From contig JASIBM010000312.1 in NCBI GenBank assembly GCA_030045175.1, positions 1 through 23,692 of the forward strand: DNA of 23,692 nucleotides, given 5' to 3'. The translations under genes and the position numbers were made by a program. Position 1 is the first letter of the stretch, and each line of letters opens with the position of its first letter. This DNA comes from Streptosporangiaceae bacterium (GTDB lineage Bacteria; Actinomycetota; Actinomycetes; Streptosporangiales; Streptosporangiaceae). Positions 6,807 to 14,114 of the stretch are shown here, piece after piece. The notes beneath the pieces were generated by a model, which saw nothing but the letters and a program-made list of their open reading frames with translations, searched no databases and was not told the DNA's origin.

Positions 6807-7529
6807 ATGGCGATCCGCCGGGCGACGCAAAAGCAGCAGGTCATAGAAAAGCTGTCCGAGCAGGCGCCCGCGGGCGAGCAGTTCATCGCCTGCGTGCACA
6901 CCGAGACCGGGCCAAGCCCTTGGCTCAACGCGATCTTCGACCGGATCCCGTTCGTCGGCCTGTTCGTGGCCCTGTCAAGGAAGTACTACTTCTTTACGCT
7001 GACCAACACCTCGGTGCTTGTGAACGGCGCGAATCGGTTCACCAACCGCCCTGGCGAGGTGGTGGCGGTGTTCTCCAGGCACCAGTTCCCTGTCACCAAC
7101 TACAACCGCGCCGCGGTGTGGAGCAAGTTCTACGTCCACTTCCCGGAGGCGAAGAAACCGACCAGGCTCAACGTGCACCGCTACTGGCGCGCGGAGCTCG
7201 ACCAGCTTGCTGCCGCGTTCCCGGCCGGCCAGGCCGTGCCGGCGCAGGATCCAGGGAATCCGGCCTTAGGCCTGATGGGCCTGCCGGGCCGGGGACGTCA
7301 GGAGCGACTGGCGGTCCCCGGCCCGCGGCGGTGTCAGAACAAGTGGCCGGGAACGCCGTGCTTGGCGAACCACAGCCGGATGAACGCGCCGTACAGGGCG
7401 AGAAGCACGAGGACCACGGTCATGACCGGAGCGAGCACTGCGATCCACGCCCCGTGCTTTTCTGCCGGGACGTTGTTGTCCAGCATCCACATGAATCGCT
7501 CCCTGATCACCGGCGGGGTGATCGGGTGA
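6807..7529 (+). CDS. Unknown protein, possible PH-like fold; 3' end overlaps the convergent gene
   Basis: The start is well supported: AAGGAG lies at 6796-6801, five bases before ATG 6807. The first ~145 residues look like real protein, with a helical N-terminus (ATQKQQVIEKLSEQA), a hydrophobic IPFVGLFVAL segment and alternating strands (KYYFFTLTNTSVLVNG, GEVVAVFSRHQF). This pattern resembles small bacterial PH-like domain proteins, a weak assignment. From ~150 onward the sequence becomes Pro/Gly/Arg-rich, and the last 196 bp run antisense through the convergent membrane-protein gene. The 240-residue length may therefore be longer than the functional protein. A small inverted repeat (AGGCC/GGCCT, 7268-7282) lies inside the frame. 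No function is offered. Confidence 0.6.
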   Translation: MAIRRATQKQQVIEKLSEQAPAGEQFIACVHTETGPSPWLNAIFDRIPFVGLFVALSRKYYFFTLTNTSVLVNGANRFTNRPGEVVAVFSRHQFPVTNYNRAAVWSKFYVHFPEAKKPTRLNVHRYWRAELDQLAAAFPAGQAVPAQDPGNPALGLMGLPGRGRQERLAVPGPRRCQNKWPGTPCLANHSRMNAPYRARSTRTTVMTGASTAIHAPCFSAGTLLSSIHMNRSLITGGVIG

Positions 7530-8200
7530 CGCACCCACACGGGGATCCTGCCTGTTGCCCGGGCCCTGGTCAGGCCGCGTGAGATGAAGAAGAGCTGTAC
7601 GGTGTTCCCGATCGGCCGGTAGAGGCGGTGCACGACCAGGCCGGCGATGATCCCGATGATCAGCGGCTGCCAGTTCCAGGTGGAAAGGTACGTGGCGAGC
7701 CATGACGGCATCGCGACGGACAGGTGCAGGACCTTGTGGTGGAACGCGTGGTGCCATAGCCACGGGCCAGCGAAGTTGATCACCCAGATGCCGGCCACGA
7801 CGATGGGCAGTGCCGCGACGATGATCAGCAGCGGCGCGGTGACGAGGCGGAACGCCCCGACTCGCTCGCCATGGACCTTCTTCCAGTTCGCCATCAGCGA
7901 CTTCGCGAACAGGGTCGCGAGCACGCCCTCGTACACGTCGCGGATGTCGTGGCGGGCGACCGGCCACCACGCGGCATGGATCAGGCCGTCCCAGTCTGGC
8001 TTCAGGTACAAGATCGTGTGGCCACCGTAGGACCAGTGCACCTGGGTGATCAGGTAATACAGGGCGGAGATGATGTAGGCCCCGGCGGTAGCAGCGACCA
8101 CCGTCCAGATGAGCTGTTGCACCAGCCGCAGGCGGATGCGGTGACCGTTGACCTTGATGTGGCGCGGGACGGCGGGCGACGTCGCCGTGACGGCGGTCAC
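7334..8200 (-). CDS. Membrane protein of unknown function
   Basis: A 288-residue protein with about four hydrophobic segments (near residues 29-52, 120-143, 176-193 and 251-275). It has an aromatic/His-rich central part (GPWLWHHAFHHKVLHL, ~145-160) and a conserved-looking cytosolic segment (RFMWMLDNN, ~235-243). No family was recognised. The open frame reaches back to GTG 8311, but those 37 extra codons have roughly 45% GC at third positions against nearly 100% after GTG 8200, and they would overlap the divergent VOC gene. GTG 8200 is therefore chosen. No clear Shine-Dalgarno precedes it; instead its GTGA overlaps the stop of a 10-codon leader ORF. The 3' end overlaps the convergent upstream gene by 196 bp. 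Confidence 0.75.
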   Translation of the reverse strand: MTAVTATSPAVPRHIKVNGHRIRLRLVQQLIWTVVAATAGAYIISALYYLITQVHWSYGGHTILYLKPDWDGLIHAAWWPVARHDIRDVYEGVLATLFAKSLMANWKKVHGERVGAFRLVTAPLLIIVAALPIVVAGIWVINFAGPWLWHHAFHHKVLHLSVAMPSWLATYLSTWNWQPLIIGIIAGLVVHRLYRPIGNTVQLFFISRGLTRARATGRIPVWVRHPITPPVIRERFMWMLDNNVPAEKHGAWIAVLAPVMTVVLVLLALYGAFIRLWFAKHGVPGHLF

Positions 8201-8229
8201 CTGCTGCTCACAACGCTCGGCGTCTTCAT
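8197..8229 (-). CDS. Putative 10-codon leader ORF coupled to the membrane-protein gene
   Basis: ATG 8229 starts MKTPSVVSSR followed by TGA, and that TGA overlaps the GTG 8200 start of the membrane protein by GTGA. CATAAT on the minus strand (8242 down to 8237) stands 7 bases before the ATG, so the mRNA would be leaderless with this ATG at its 5' end. Ribosomes finishing the leader would be placed on the downstream start, which has no good Shine-Dalgarno of its own. This is read from sequence; expression is inferred. Confidence 0.4.
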   Translation of the reverse strand: MKTPSVVSSR

Positions 8230-8235
8230 GTGACT

Positions 8236-8242
8236 TATTATG
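8236..8242. promoter_or_regulatory. Overlapping divergent -10 boxes
   Basis: In an AT-rich island the plus strand reads TATTAT (8236-8241), a 5/6 match to a -10 box for the VOC gene (predicted 5' leader about 50 bases). The minus strand reads CATAAT (8242-8237), a -10 box for the leader ORF/membrane-protein gene. No good -35 hexamer is seen for either. The two promoters would be mutually exclusive. Confidence 0.45.
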
Positions 8243-8299
8243 TTCCGGTCCGTTCTGTGATGCCTTCGGTCCGCCATCTGGTGTACGGTGCGGAGCGGA

Positions 8300-9022
8300 A
8301 TGACTTGTCACCTATTCGCGCTCTGCTTCGACGCGAACGACCCGCTCCGGCTCGCGCGCTTCTGGGCCGGCGTCCTGGGCTGGGAGATGGCCGACGACCC
8401 CCACGATGGCGTTGCGCTCCTGCCGGTCGATGACACCGGGTTCCGGATCCGGATGCTCGCGACTGTTGAGCAGAAGGCCGGCCAGAACCAGATGCATTTC
8501 GATCTGACGAGCACGTCCCTGGAGGACCAGCAGCACACGGTGGCGAGGTCGCTCGGACTCGGCGCCAGGCACATCGATATTGGTCAGCGCCCGGAGGAGG
8601 GTCATGTTGTGCTCGCGGACCCAGAGGGCAACGAGTTCTGCGTGATCGGGCCTGGCAACGACTTCCTCGCCGACTGCGGATTCGTCGGAGCGGTTGCGTG
8701 CGATGGCTCGCAGAAGACCGGGTACTTCTGGAGCGCGGCGCTGGGCTGGCCGCTGGTCTGGGATCAGGACCAGGAAACCGCGATTCGCTCGCCGCGCGGC
8801 GGTCCGAAGATCACCTGGGGTGGTCCGCCACTGAAGCCGAAGACCGGGAAGAACCGGCTGCATTTCGACCTAGCCCCGCCCTCGCATGGTGATCAGCAAG
8901 CCGAAGTCGACCGTCTCGTCTCCCTCGGGGCGACTCGCGTCGACATCGGCCAGGGCGAAGTCAGCTGGGTGGTGATGGCCGATCCCGACGGCAATGAGTT
9001 CTGCGTACTGACCCCGCGCTAG
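8300..9022 (+). CDS. Two-domain VOC (glyoxalase/bleomycin-resistance-like) protein
   Basis: A 240-residue protein made of two tandem VOC domains (~1-120 and ~127-240). Each half begins with an ALCFD/GAVACD-like strand followed by a helix containing FWAGVLGW or FWSAALGW. Each also has a central HFDL strand (MHFDLTS, LHFDLAP) and ends with the family signature DPEGNEFCV or DPDGNEFCV. Such proteins are often metal-dependent isomerases or dioxygenases, or binders of drugs, but many are uncharacterised; the substrate here is unknown. ATG 8300 is preferred over GTG 8288 because the domain begins at once from it. The gene is divergent from the unknown membrane protein and shares its promoter island. 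Confidence 0.88.
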   Translation: MTCHLFALCFDANDPLRLARFWAGVLGWEMADDPHDGVALLPVDDTGFRIRMLATVEQKAGQNQMHFDLTSTSLEDQQHTVARSLGLGARHIDIGQRPEEGHVVLADPEGNEFCVIGPGNDFLADCGFVGAVACDGSQKTGYFWSAALGWPLVWDQDQETAIRSPRGGPKITWGGPPLKPKTGKNRLHFDLAPPSHGDQQAEVDRLVSLGATRVDIGQGEVSWVVMADPDGNEFCVLTPR

Positions 9023-9052
9023 GCGTGCGGCACGTCGATTACGCTGACGCGG

Positions 9053-10060
9053 CTACCAGGCGGCCCCAATGCCATCGTTCGTGTAGTCAGCCTTGACGGG
9101 GAGCGTGACTGTCCTGCCTGTCTGCGGGTTGATGCCGATCAGGCTTGTGCGCCGCGAGGCGTTTGAAGAGTAGCTGGCGAGCAGGAGCTCTCCTGTCGCG
9201 TCGGCGGACACCTGACAGAAGTAGTACTTTGCCGATCCCAGCGTCCAGGTTTGCAGCACCCGGGTCAGCTTGCCTGTCGCGGCGTCATAGGCGGCGAGTT
9301 CGCCAGCCGGCCCGTTGGAGACGCAGGCATAGAGCGTCCCCCCGTCGGGACTGATCGCGAGCGTCTGCGCATAGGGGATGGCCGGCACGATGCGGCTGGC
9401 GCCATCCACCGTTGCAGCGTGGGAATCGGTCTTCAGCAGCAGGTTGGCCCACCCTGATCTGGCGTAGAGCGAAAGGGCGAGAGTGTTCGCGCCGGTCGTG
9501 GCGGCAAGGGAGAACGTGTAGTCATCGCCCTCGTTGTAAGCCCAGGTACGGGTTCCGGCCTTGCCGCTGATGCCGATCAGCCCGTTCGGAGGTGCGATGT
9601 GGCAATGCACGGCGGAGTACGTGTAGGTGCCGCCGCCCGGGTTCGCGGCGATCGCGGAAGCCGCGCTGCCCGGGATCGAGCGCAGCAGCGTCAGCGCTGA
9701 CGGCGTTCCGGTCGCGGAGACGCGGAAGCTGTAGTAGCGCGCATGGCAAGCCGCGGCTATCGAGGCCGGATTGGTGTATGCGAGGAAAGCCTGGCTGGTA
9801 CCGCCGCTCACCACCCCCTCGAACCGCTGTCCGGCGGGAGCTTTGAGCGTCCCCACGGCGACACCGGTGCTCGTGTTAAAGACCTTCAGCGAACTCGCTT
9901 GGCTGACGACCGTGAACGGGGGGAGAACGGTCGCCGTGACAGCGGGCCGGGCCCGGGAGGTGCGTGCGGCAGCCGGGGTCGCTGCCATCGCGGTTGCGGT
10001 TCCTGCGGTTGCGGCGACGGCGGCGATCGCGGCGGCTGCGGCAACAATCCGGTGTTTCAC
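9053..10060 (-). CDS. Secreted beta-propeller-like protein, paralogue of the upstream anti-sigma/sensor
   Basis: A 335-residue protein. The start is GTG 10060, six bases after AAGGAG; upstream in-frame codons lack a ribosome site. Residues ~1-25 form a Sec-type signal peptide (KHRIVAAAAAIAAVAATAG, cleavage near ATAMA). No later membrane segment exists, so the protein is secreted. The mature part consists of strand-rich WD40/YVTN-like repeats, e.g. TLAISPDGGTLYACVSNG and GELAAYDAATGKLTRVL. Four cysteines (in ACHARYY, VHCHIAPP, LYACVSN and YFCQVS) are at the same places as in the neighbouring gene product, suggesting two conserved disulphides. It lies 36 bp after that gene and is probably the last gene of the sigma-factor operon. 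Function unknown; a ligand-binding role is inferred. Confidence 0.8.
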   Translation of the reverse strand: MKHRIVAAAAAIAAVAATAGTATAMAATPAAARTSRARPAVTATVLPPFTVVSQASSLKVFNTSTGVAVGTLKAPAGQRFEGVVSGGTSQAFLAYTNPASIAAACHARYYSFRVSATGTPSALTLLRSIPGSAASAIAANPGGGTYTYSAVHCHIAPPNGLIGISGKAGTRTWAYNEGDDYTFSLAATTGANTLALSLYARSGWANLLLKTDSHAATVDGASRIVPAIPYAQTLAISPDGGTLYACVSNGPAGELAAYDAATGKLTRVLQTWTLGSAKYYFCQVSADATGELLLASYSSNASRRTSLIGINPQTGRTVTLPVKADYTNDGIGAAW

Positions 10061-10096
10061 GAGCTTCTCCTTAACTTGAGTAATCCTCACCTGGCA

Positions 10097-11200
10097 TCAC
10101 CAGGCGAGCTGGGCGCCCGGGTCAGGCAGGGCGGCACGGACGGGGATCGTCACTGGCGTGCTGGTCCGCAGGTCGAAGCCGATCAGCGTCGATGCCTGCT
10201 GCGGATTGGGCGCGACCGCGGCCAGCAGGAAACGTCCTGTCGGATCGAGCGAGATCTGGCAGCTGGGTGCCTGGCCCCGCCATTGGTACAGCACGCGGAT
10301 CTGCGCGCCGGTCGCGGTGCTGTAGGCGGCAAGCGTGGCCGTCGGACCGCTGGACGCGCAGGCGTAGAGAGTCTGGCCGTCGGGGCTGATGGCCAGTGTT
10401 GCCGAAGCGGGCACGGACCGCAGGATGCGGCTGGCGCGGTCGACCGTCGGGGCGGTCGAGCCCGTGTTCAGCAGCATGTCCGCGGACGGGGCGGCCAGCG
10501 AGAAGGCGAGCGTGTGACCGTCGGCGGTCGAGGCCAGCGAGAAGGCATAGTCGTCGGCCTCGTCGTAGGCCCACGTCCGGTTCCCGGCCTGCCCGCTGAT
10601 GCCGATCTCGCCGTCCGGAGGTGCGGTGTCGCAATGCACGGTGGAGTATGCGTAGCTGCCATCGCCGGGAATCGCGGCGACCGCGGTGGGCTGGCTGCCA
10701 GGGACCGAGCGGAGGAACGTCAGCGGGGACGGCTGTCCGGTCGCGCTGAGCTCGAACCTGTAGAAGTACGCGTGGCAGGCCGACCCGGTCAGGCCGGTGG
10801 CAGCCAGGAACGACCGCGTCGTCCCGCCGCTGGCCACAAGCTCGAAGTGCTGGCGGGCGGGCGCCGCGAGGGTCGCCACGCTGAGTCCGGTCCGGGTCAG
10901 GTAGACCCCGAGTGCTGAGCCCTTGTCGACGACGGTGAACGCGGGAGCGCTGGCCGCTGCGGTCGACCGGCTCCTCACCGCGTGCGCATGATGCCCGGCC
11001 AATATGCCCACGGGAACGGTAACCAGGACCGCCACGAGGGCGACCGCTGCCGCGGCCGCGAGCGCCGTGATCCCCCGCTTCGGCCCGGCCTTGGTGGCGT
11101 GGGGCTTGGTGACGACGGCCAGGTCGGGAATCTCGGCCGGGTCCACGGTGTCGGCGAGGGCACGGTAGAGGTCGCGCAACCGGTCTTGGAGAGCATTCAC
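10097..11200 (-). CDS. Membrane-anchored putative anti-sigma factor/sensor with extracellular beta-propeller-like domain
   Basis: A 367-residue protein with a cytosolic N-terminus (1-43), one transmembrane helix (~44-69, ALAAAAAVALVAVLVTVPVGIL) and a large outer domain with WD40/YVTN-like strands (TLAISPDGQTLYACASSG, TLAAYSTATGAQIRVL). The start GTG 11200 overlaps the sigma factor stop (GTGA), the usual coupling of ECF sigma and anti-sigma genes. The N-terminal segment (LQDRLRDLYRALADTVD) has no HxxxCxxC zinc motif, so it is not a classical ZAS anti-sigma domain. The role is inferred from position and topology. Four cysteines of the outer domain are conserved in the secreted paralogue encoded next. 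Confidence 0.75.
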   Translation of the reverse strand: MNALQDRLRDLYRALADTVDPAEIPDLAVVTKPHATKAGPKRGITALAAAAAVALVAVLVTVPVGILAGHHAHAVRSRSTAAASAPAFTVVDKGSALGVYLTRTGLSVATLAAPARQHFELVASGGTTRSFLAATGLTGSACHAYFYRFELSATGQPSPLTFLRSVPGSQPTAVAAIPGDGSYAYSTVHCDTAPPDGEIGISGQAGNRTWAYDEADDYAFSLASTADGHTLAFSLAAPSADMLLNTGSTAPTVDRASRILRSVPASATLAISPDGQTLYACASSGPTATLAAYSTATGAQIRVLYQWRGQAPSCQISLDPTGRFLLAAVAPNPQQASTLIGFDLRTSTPVTIPVRAALPDPGAQLAW

Positions 11201-11712
11201 CGGTTCTCCTCCTGCGAGCTGAGCTGGCGAGCGAGCGTCGCGAGGGCACGTGACACCGTGGACGAGACAGTGCCCCGGCTGATCTTCAGGGTGGTACCGA
11301 TCTCACTCTCGGACATGTCGAGGTAGAACCGCAGGGCGAGGATCTCTCGCTGACGGCGCGGCAGGCTCGCGACGGCGGCGAGCAACTCGCGGCGGTCCTC
11401 GCCATCGATGGCCGCGGCTTCGGCGGACCAGTCATGCGATGGGTGATGCAGCCACGCGATTCGCCGCGAACGGTGCACGCTGCGACAGCCGTTGACCACG
11501 CAGGTGCGCAGGTAGGAGACCGCGTTGCGAGGGTCGTCAAGCCTGTGCCACTGCCGGTGCAGTCCAAGGAACGCGTCCTGAACCACATCCTCGGCAGTGG
11601 CCCGGTCTCCCGTCAGCATCAGGGCGAGGCGCGTCATCGCGACGGCCTGCTCGCGATAGAGCTCCGCAAGGCCGTCCGCGCGCGGCTCGGCCCTGGTCAG
11701 CTTCGTGGCCAC
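11197..11712 (-). CDS. ECF RNA polymerase sigma factor (SigE-like family)
   Basis: A 171-residue protein with sigma region 2 at residues ~15-80 (LYREQAVAMTRLALMLTGDRATAEDVVQDAFLGLHRQW is the core-binding part, interrupted here only for description) and region 4 at ~115-165. In region 4, LPRRQREILALRFYLDMSESEIG is followed by the recognition helix in SRGTVSSTVSRAL. There is no region 3, as expected for ECF factors. GTG 11712 is the start. Its partner is the membrane protein whose start overlaps its stop, so it is probably released from the membrane by an external signal. No ECF-type promoter could be identified with confidence upstream (11713-11780), so autoregulation cannot be claimed. Confidence 0.93.
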   Translation of the reverse strand: MATKLTRAEPRADGLAELYREQAVAMTRLALMLTGDRATAEDVVQDAFLGLHRQWHRLDDPRNAVSYLRTCVVNGCRSVHRSRRIAWLHHPSHDWSAEAAAIDGEDRRELLAAVASLPRRQREILALRFYLDMSESEIGTTLKISRGTVSSTVSRALATLARQLSSQEENR

Positions 11713-11862
11713 GGGCTACTACACGGTCGAGCGGCCCGGATTGCTGAGTCCATAGCCAACAATTTTGGGACGAGATCAGGCGCGCCGGGCGATGAGCCCC
11801 GAGGAAGGAACTGGCCGACGGGGATTAGCGCGGTCGGAGCGCACCAGCGGCTGCCCGAGGAT

Positions 11863-13788
11863 TCACGCGCTGCCTACGGGCGGTTCCTGGTGGGCGAACT
11901 GGGTGTGGTAGAGCTCGGCGTATAGCCCGCCGGCGGTGAGCAGCTCGTGGTGCGTTCCGCGCTGGCGGATCTGGCCGGCGTCGATGACCAGTATCTGGTC
12001 GGCGTCACGGATGGTCGACAGCCGGTGCGCTATCACCAGCGAGGTGCGGCCGGCTAGCGCTGTCTTCAGTGCGCGCTGCACGGCGGCCTCGGATTCGGAG
12101 TCCAGGTGCGCGGTGGCCTCGTCGAGCACTACCACGGCTGGCGCCTTCAGCAGCAGCCGGGCCAGCGCGATCCGCTGCTTCTCGCCGCCGGACAGCCGGT
12201 AGCCACGGTCGCCCACGACGGTGTCCAGGCCGTCGGGCAGCGCGCTGATCAGCTCCCAGATCTGCGCCGCCCGGCAGGCCTCGGCCAGCTCGCGGCTGGT
12301 CGCGCCGGGCCGGGCGTAGTCCAGGTTCGCGCGGATGGTGTCGTGGAACAGGTGCGGGTCCTGGGTGACGACTCCGACCACGTCGTGCAGCGAGCCGAGG
12401 GTGACGTGCCGCAGGTCGGACCCGCCGATGCGCACCGTCCCCGCGTTCGGGTCATAGAGCCGCGCCGCCAGGTGAGTGATCGTCGTCTTCCCTGCGCCTG
12501 ATGGCCCGACCAGGGCGGTGAGTTGCCCGGCGGGGGCGGTGAAGCTTACGTCCCTCAGCACGTCGGAGTTCGGGGCGGTGCTTTCTGGGGCGGGCAGGGC
12601 GATGGACTCCAAGGAGGCGAGCGATACCTCGGACGCGGCCGGGTAGCGGAACGACACGTGCTCGAAGACGATGTCGGGCGCCGGGCCGTCGGCCTGGGCC
12701 ATCGCGCTGGCGTGCGGCCCGAGCCGGAGCGGAACCGCGCCTGGCTGGTCCTGGACCAGCGGCTCCAGGTCGAGCACCTCGAACACCCGGTCAAAGCTGA
12801 CCAGCGCTGTCATCACGTCGACCTGCGCGTTGGACAGCGCGGTGATCGGCCCGTACAGCCTGGTCAGCAGCAGGGCCAGCGCGACCAGGGTGCCGACCTG
12901 GAGGGTGCCCCGGATGGCGAGCTCGCCGCCGATGCCGTAGACGGCCGCGGTGGACATCGAGGCGAGCAGGGTCAGCGCGATGAACAGCACCGAGCCGTAC
13001 ATCGCGGTGACCACGCCGATGTCCCGCACCCTGGCAGCCCGCCCGGCGAAGGCGTCGGCCTCGTCCTGCGGCCGGCCGAAGAGCTTGACGAGCATCGCGC
13101 CCGCGACGTTGAACCGCTCTGTCATCGTCGAGCCCATCGCCGCGTCCAGTTGCATCGATTCCCTGGTGTACCGCTGCAGCCTGCGCCCCGCCAGCCGGGC
13201 GGGGATCAAGAAGACCGGGATCAGCACCAGCGCGACGACCGAGACCAGCCAGGAAAAGTAGAACACCGCGGCCAGCACCAGGACCAGCTGCAGCGCGCTG
13301 GACACTACCGAGGACAGCGTCGATGTGATCGCCTGCTGCGCGCCGACCACGTCGCTGTTCAGCCGGCTGACCAGCGAGCCGGTCTGCGCCCTGGTGAAGA
13401 ACGCGATCGGCTGCCGCTGCACGCTGGCGAACACGCGCGTGCGCAGGTCATAGACCAGGCCCGTGCCGACCCGTGCCGTGAGCCAGCGCTGGGCCAGGCC
13501 GAGAAACGAGTCGAACAGGGCCAGCAGGGCGACGGCGACCGCGGTGGCCAGCACGACGCTTGTGTCCTTGCGCAAGATGCCACGGTCGATGATCACGGCC
13601 AGCAGCACCGGGTATGCCACCGTCGCCGCCGCGTCCAGCGCCGCGACGCACACCAGCAGCACCAGGCTCCCGCGATAAGGCCGTGCGCACCGCATGATCC
13701 GCCGGACCGTCCCGGGCTTGATCCGCTGTCCGGTCACCGGCGAATCCCCGCTCATCGCCGCCCGCCAGTAACTCGCGTACATGGACAC
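11863..13788 (-). CDS. ABC exporter half-transporter (fused membrane and ATPase domains)
   Basis: A 641-residue protein with a type-I exporter membrane domain (~30-325, six helices) and a nucleotide-binding domain (~370-625). Walker A is GPSGAGKTT from G428, the signature LSGGEKQR starts at L532, Walker B ends in VVVLDE (D556, E557) and the H-loop histidine is H588. All catalytic residues are present, so a homodimer could be fully active. The region between the first strand of the ATPase domain (VSFRYP) and VLRDVSF is lengthened by about 25 residues rich in Ser/Ala/Pro. GTG 13788 is chosen because GGGAGG lies 5-6 bp upstream; ATG 13782 is the alternative. The substrate (drug, lipid or peptide) cannot be read. 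It stands alone, separated by 150 and 326 bp from its neighbours. Confidence 0.94.
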   Translation of the reverse strand: MSMYASYWRAAMSGDSPVTGQRIKPGTVRRIMRCARPYRGSLVLLVCVAALDAAATVAYPVLLAVIIDRGILRKDTSVVLATAVAVALLALFDSFLGLAQRWLTARVGTGLVYDLRTRVFASVQRQPIAFFTRAQTGSLVSRLNSDVVGAQQAITSTLSSVVSSALQLVLVLAAVFYFSWLVSVVALVLIPVFLIPARLAGRRLQRYTRESMQLDAAMGSTMTERFNVAGAMLVKLFGRPQDEADAFAGRAARVRDIGVVTAMYGSVLFIALTLLASMSTAAVYGIGGELAIRGTLQVGTLVALALLLTRLYGPITALSNAQVDVMTALVSFDRVFEVLDLEPLVQDQPGAVPLRLGPHASAMAQADGPAPDIVFEHVSFRYPAASEVSLASLESIALPAPESTAPNSDVLRDVSFTAPAGQLTALVGPSGAGKTTITHLAARLYDPNAGTVRIGGSDLRHVTLGSLHDVVGVVTQDPHLFHDTIRANLDYARPGATSRELAEACRAAQIWELISALPDGLDTVVGDRGYRLSGGEKQRIALARLLLKAPAVVVLDEATAHLDSESEAAVQRALKTALAGRTSLVIAHRLSTIRDADQILVIDAGQIRQRGTHHELLTAGGLYAELYHTQFAHQEPPVGSA

Positions 13789-14114
13789 AGCTACCTCCCG
13801 GCTGCTGATGCTCCGGCGTCAGCACGCTTACTGCCACGCCGCGACGGCCCGCTCCGCCCTAACTACCCGTTGCCCGCAGGCCCGCGCGCTATCTGCCTGG
13901 TGACACAAATGTGCCTTGATGTTCTCCCGCGCGCGGCTAGCGTCATGTCCAGCGCGGCGGCGCGCTGGCGGCGCCAGCGCGGCGAAGCTCGCCGCAGGCC
14001 TCCGCGCATCAGAACTTCACCGCCGCTCACAAGGAAGCGGGCGGCCTCCCGTCGCAGAAATGGAACCATCGTCATGAAGCTGGCTGCGTCCCGTAGCCTC
14101 CAGCACGCCCGCGG
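13789..14114. other. Intergenic region between ABC exporter and LAL regulator, with hairpin 13961-13981
   Basis: This 326-bp region lies between two minus-strand genes: downstream of the LAL regulator and upstream of the ABC exporter. CGCGCTGGC (13961-13969) and GCCAGCGCG (13973-13981) form a perfect 9-bp stem with a 3-base loop, without a T-run; it could end the LAL transcript. GGTGACACAAATGTGCC (about 13900-13916) is an imperfect inverted repeat that could bind a regulator of the exporter. No ORF with convincing coding statistics was found. Confidence 0.4.

Noticed and set aside
8201..8311. Upstream extension of the membrane-protein gene to GTG 8311
   Set aside because: GC at third positions falls to about 45% and the stretch overlaps both the divergent promoter island and the VOC gene start.
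13863..14075. Minus-strand 70-codon ORF between LAL regulator and ABC exporter
   Set aside because: Arg-rich composition, no ribosome site and overlaps the 13961-13981 hairpin; no support beyond being open.
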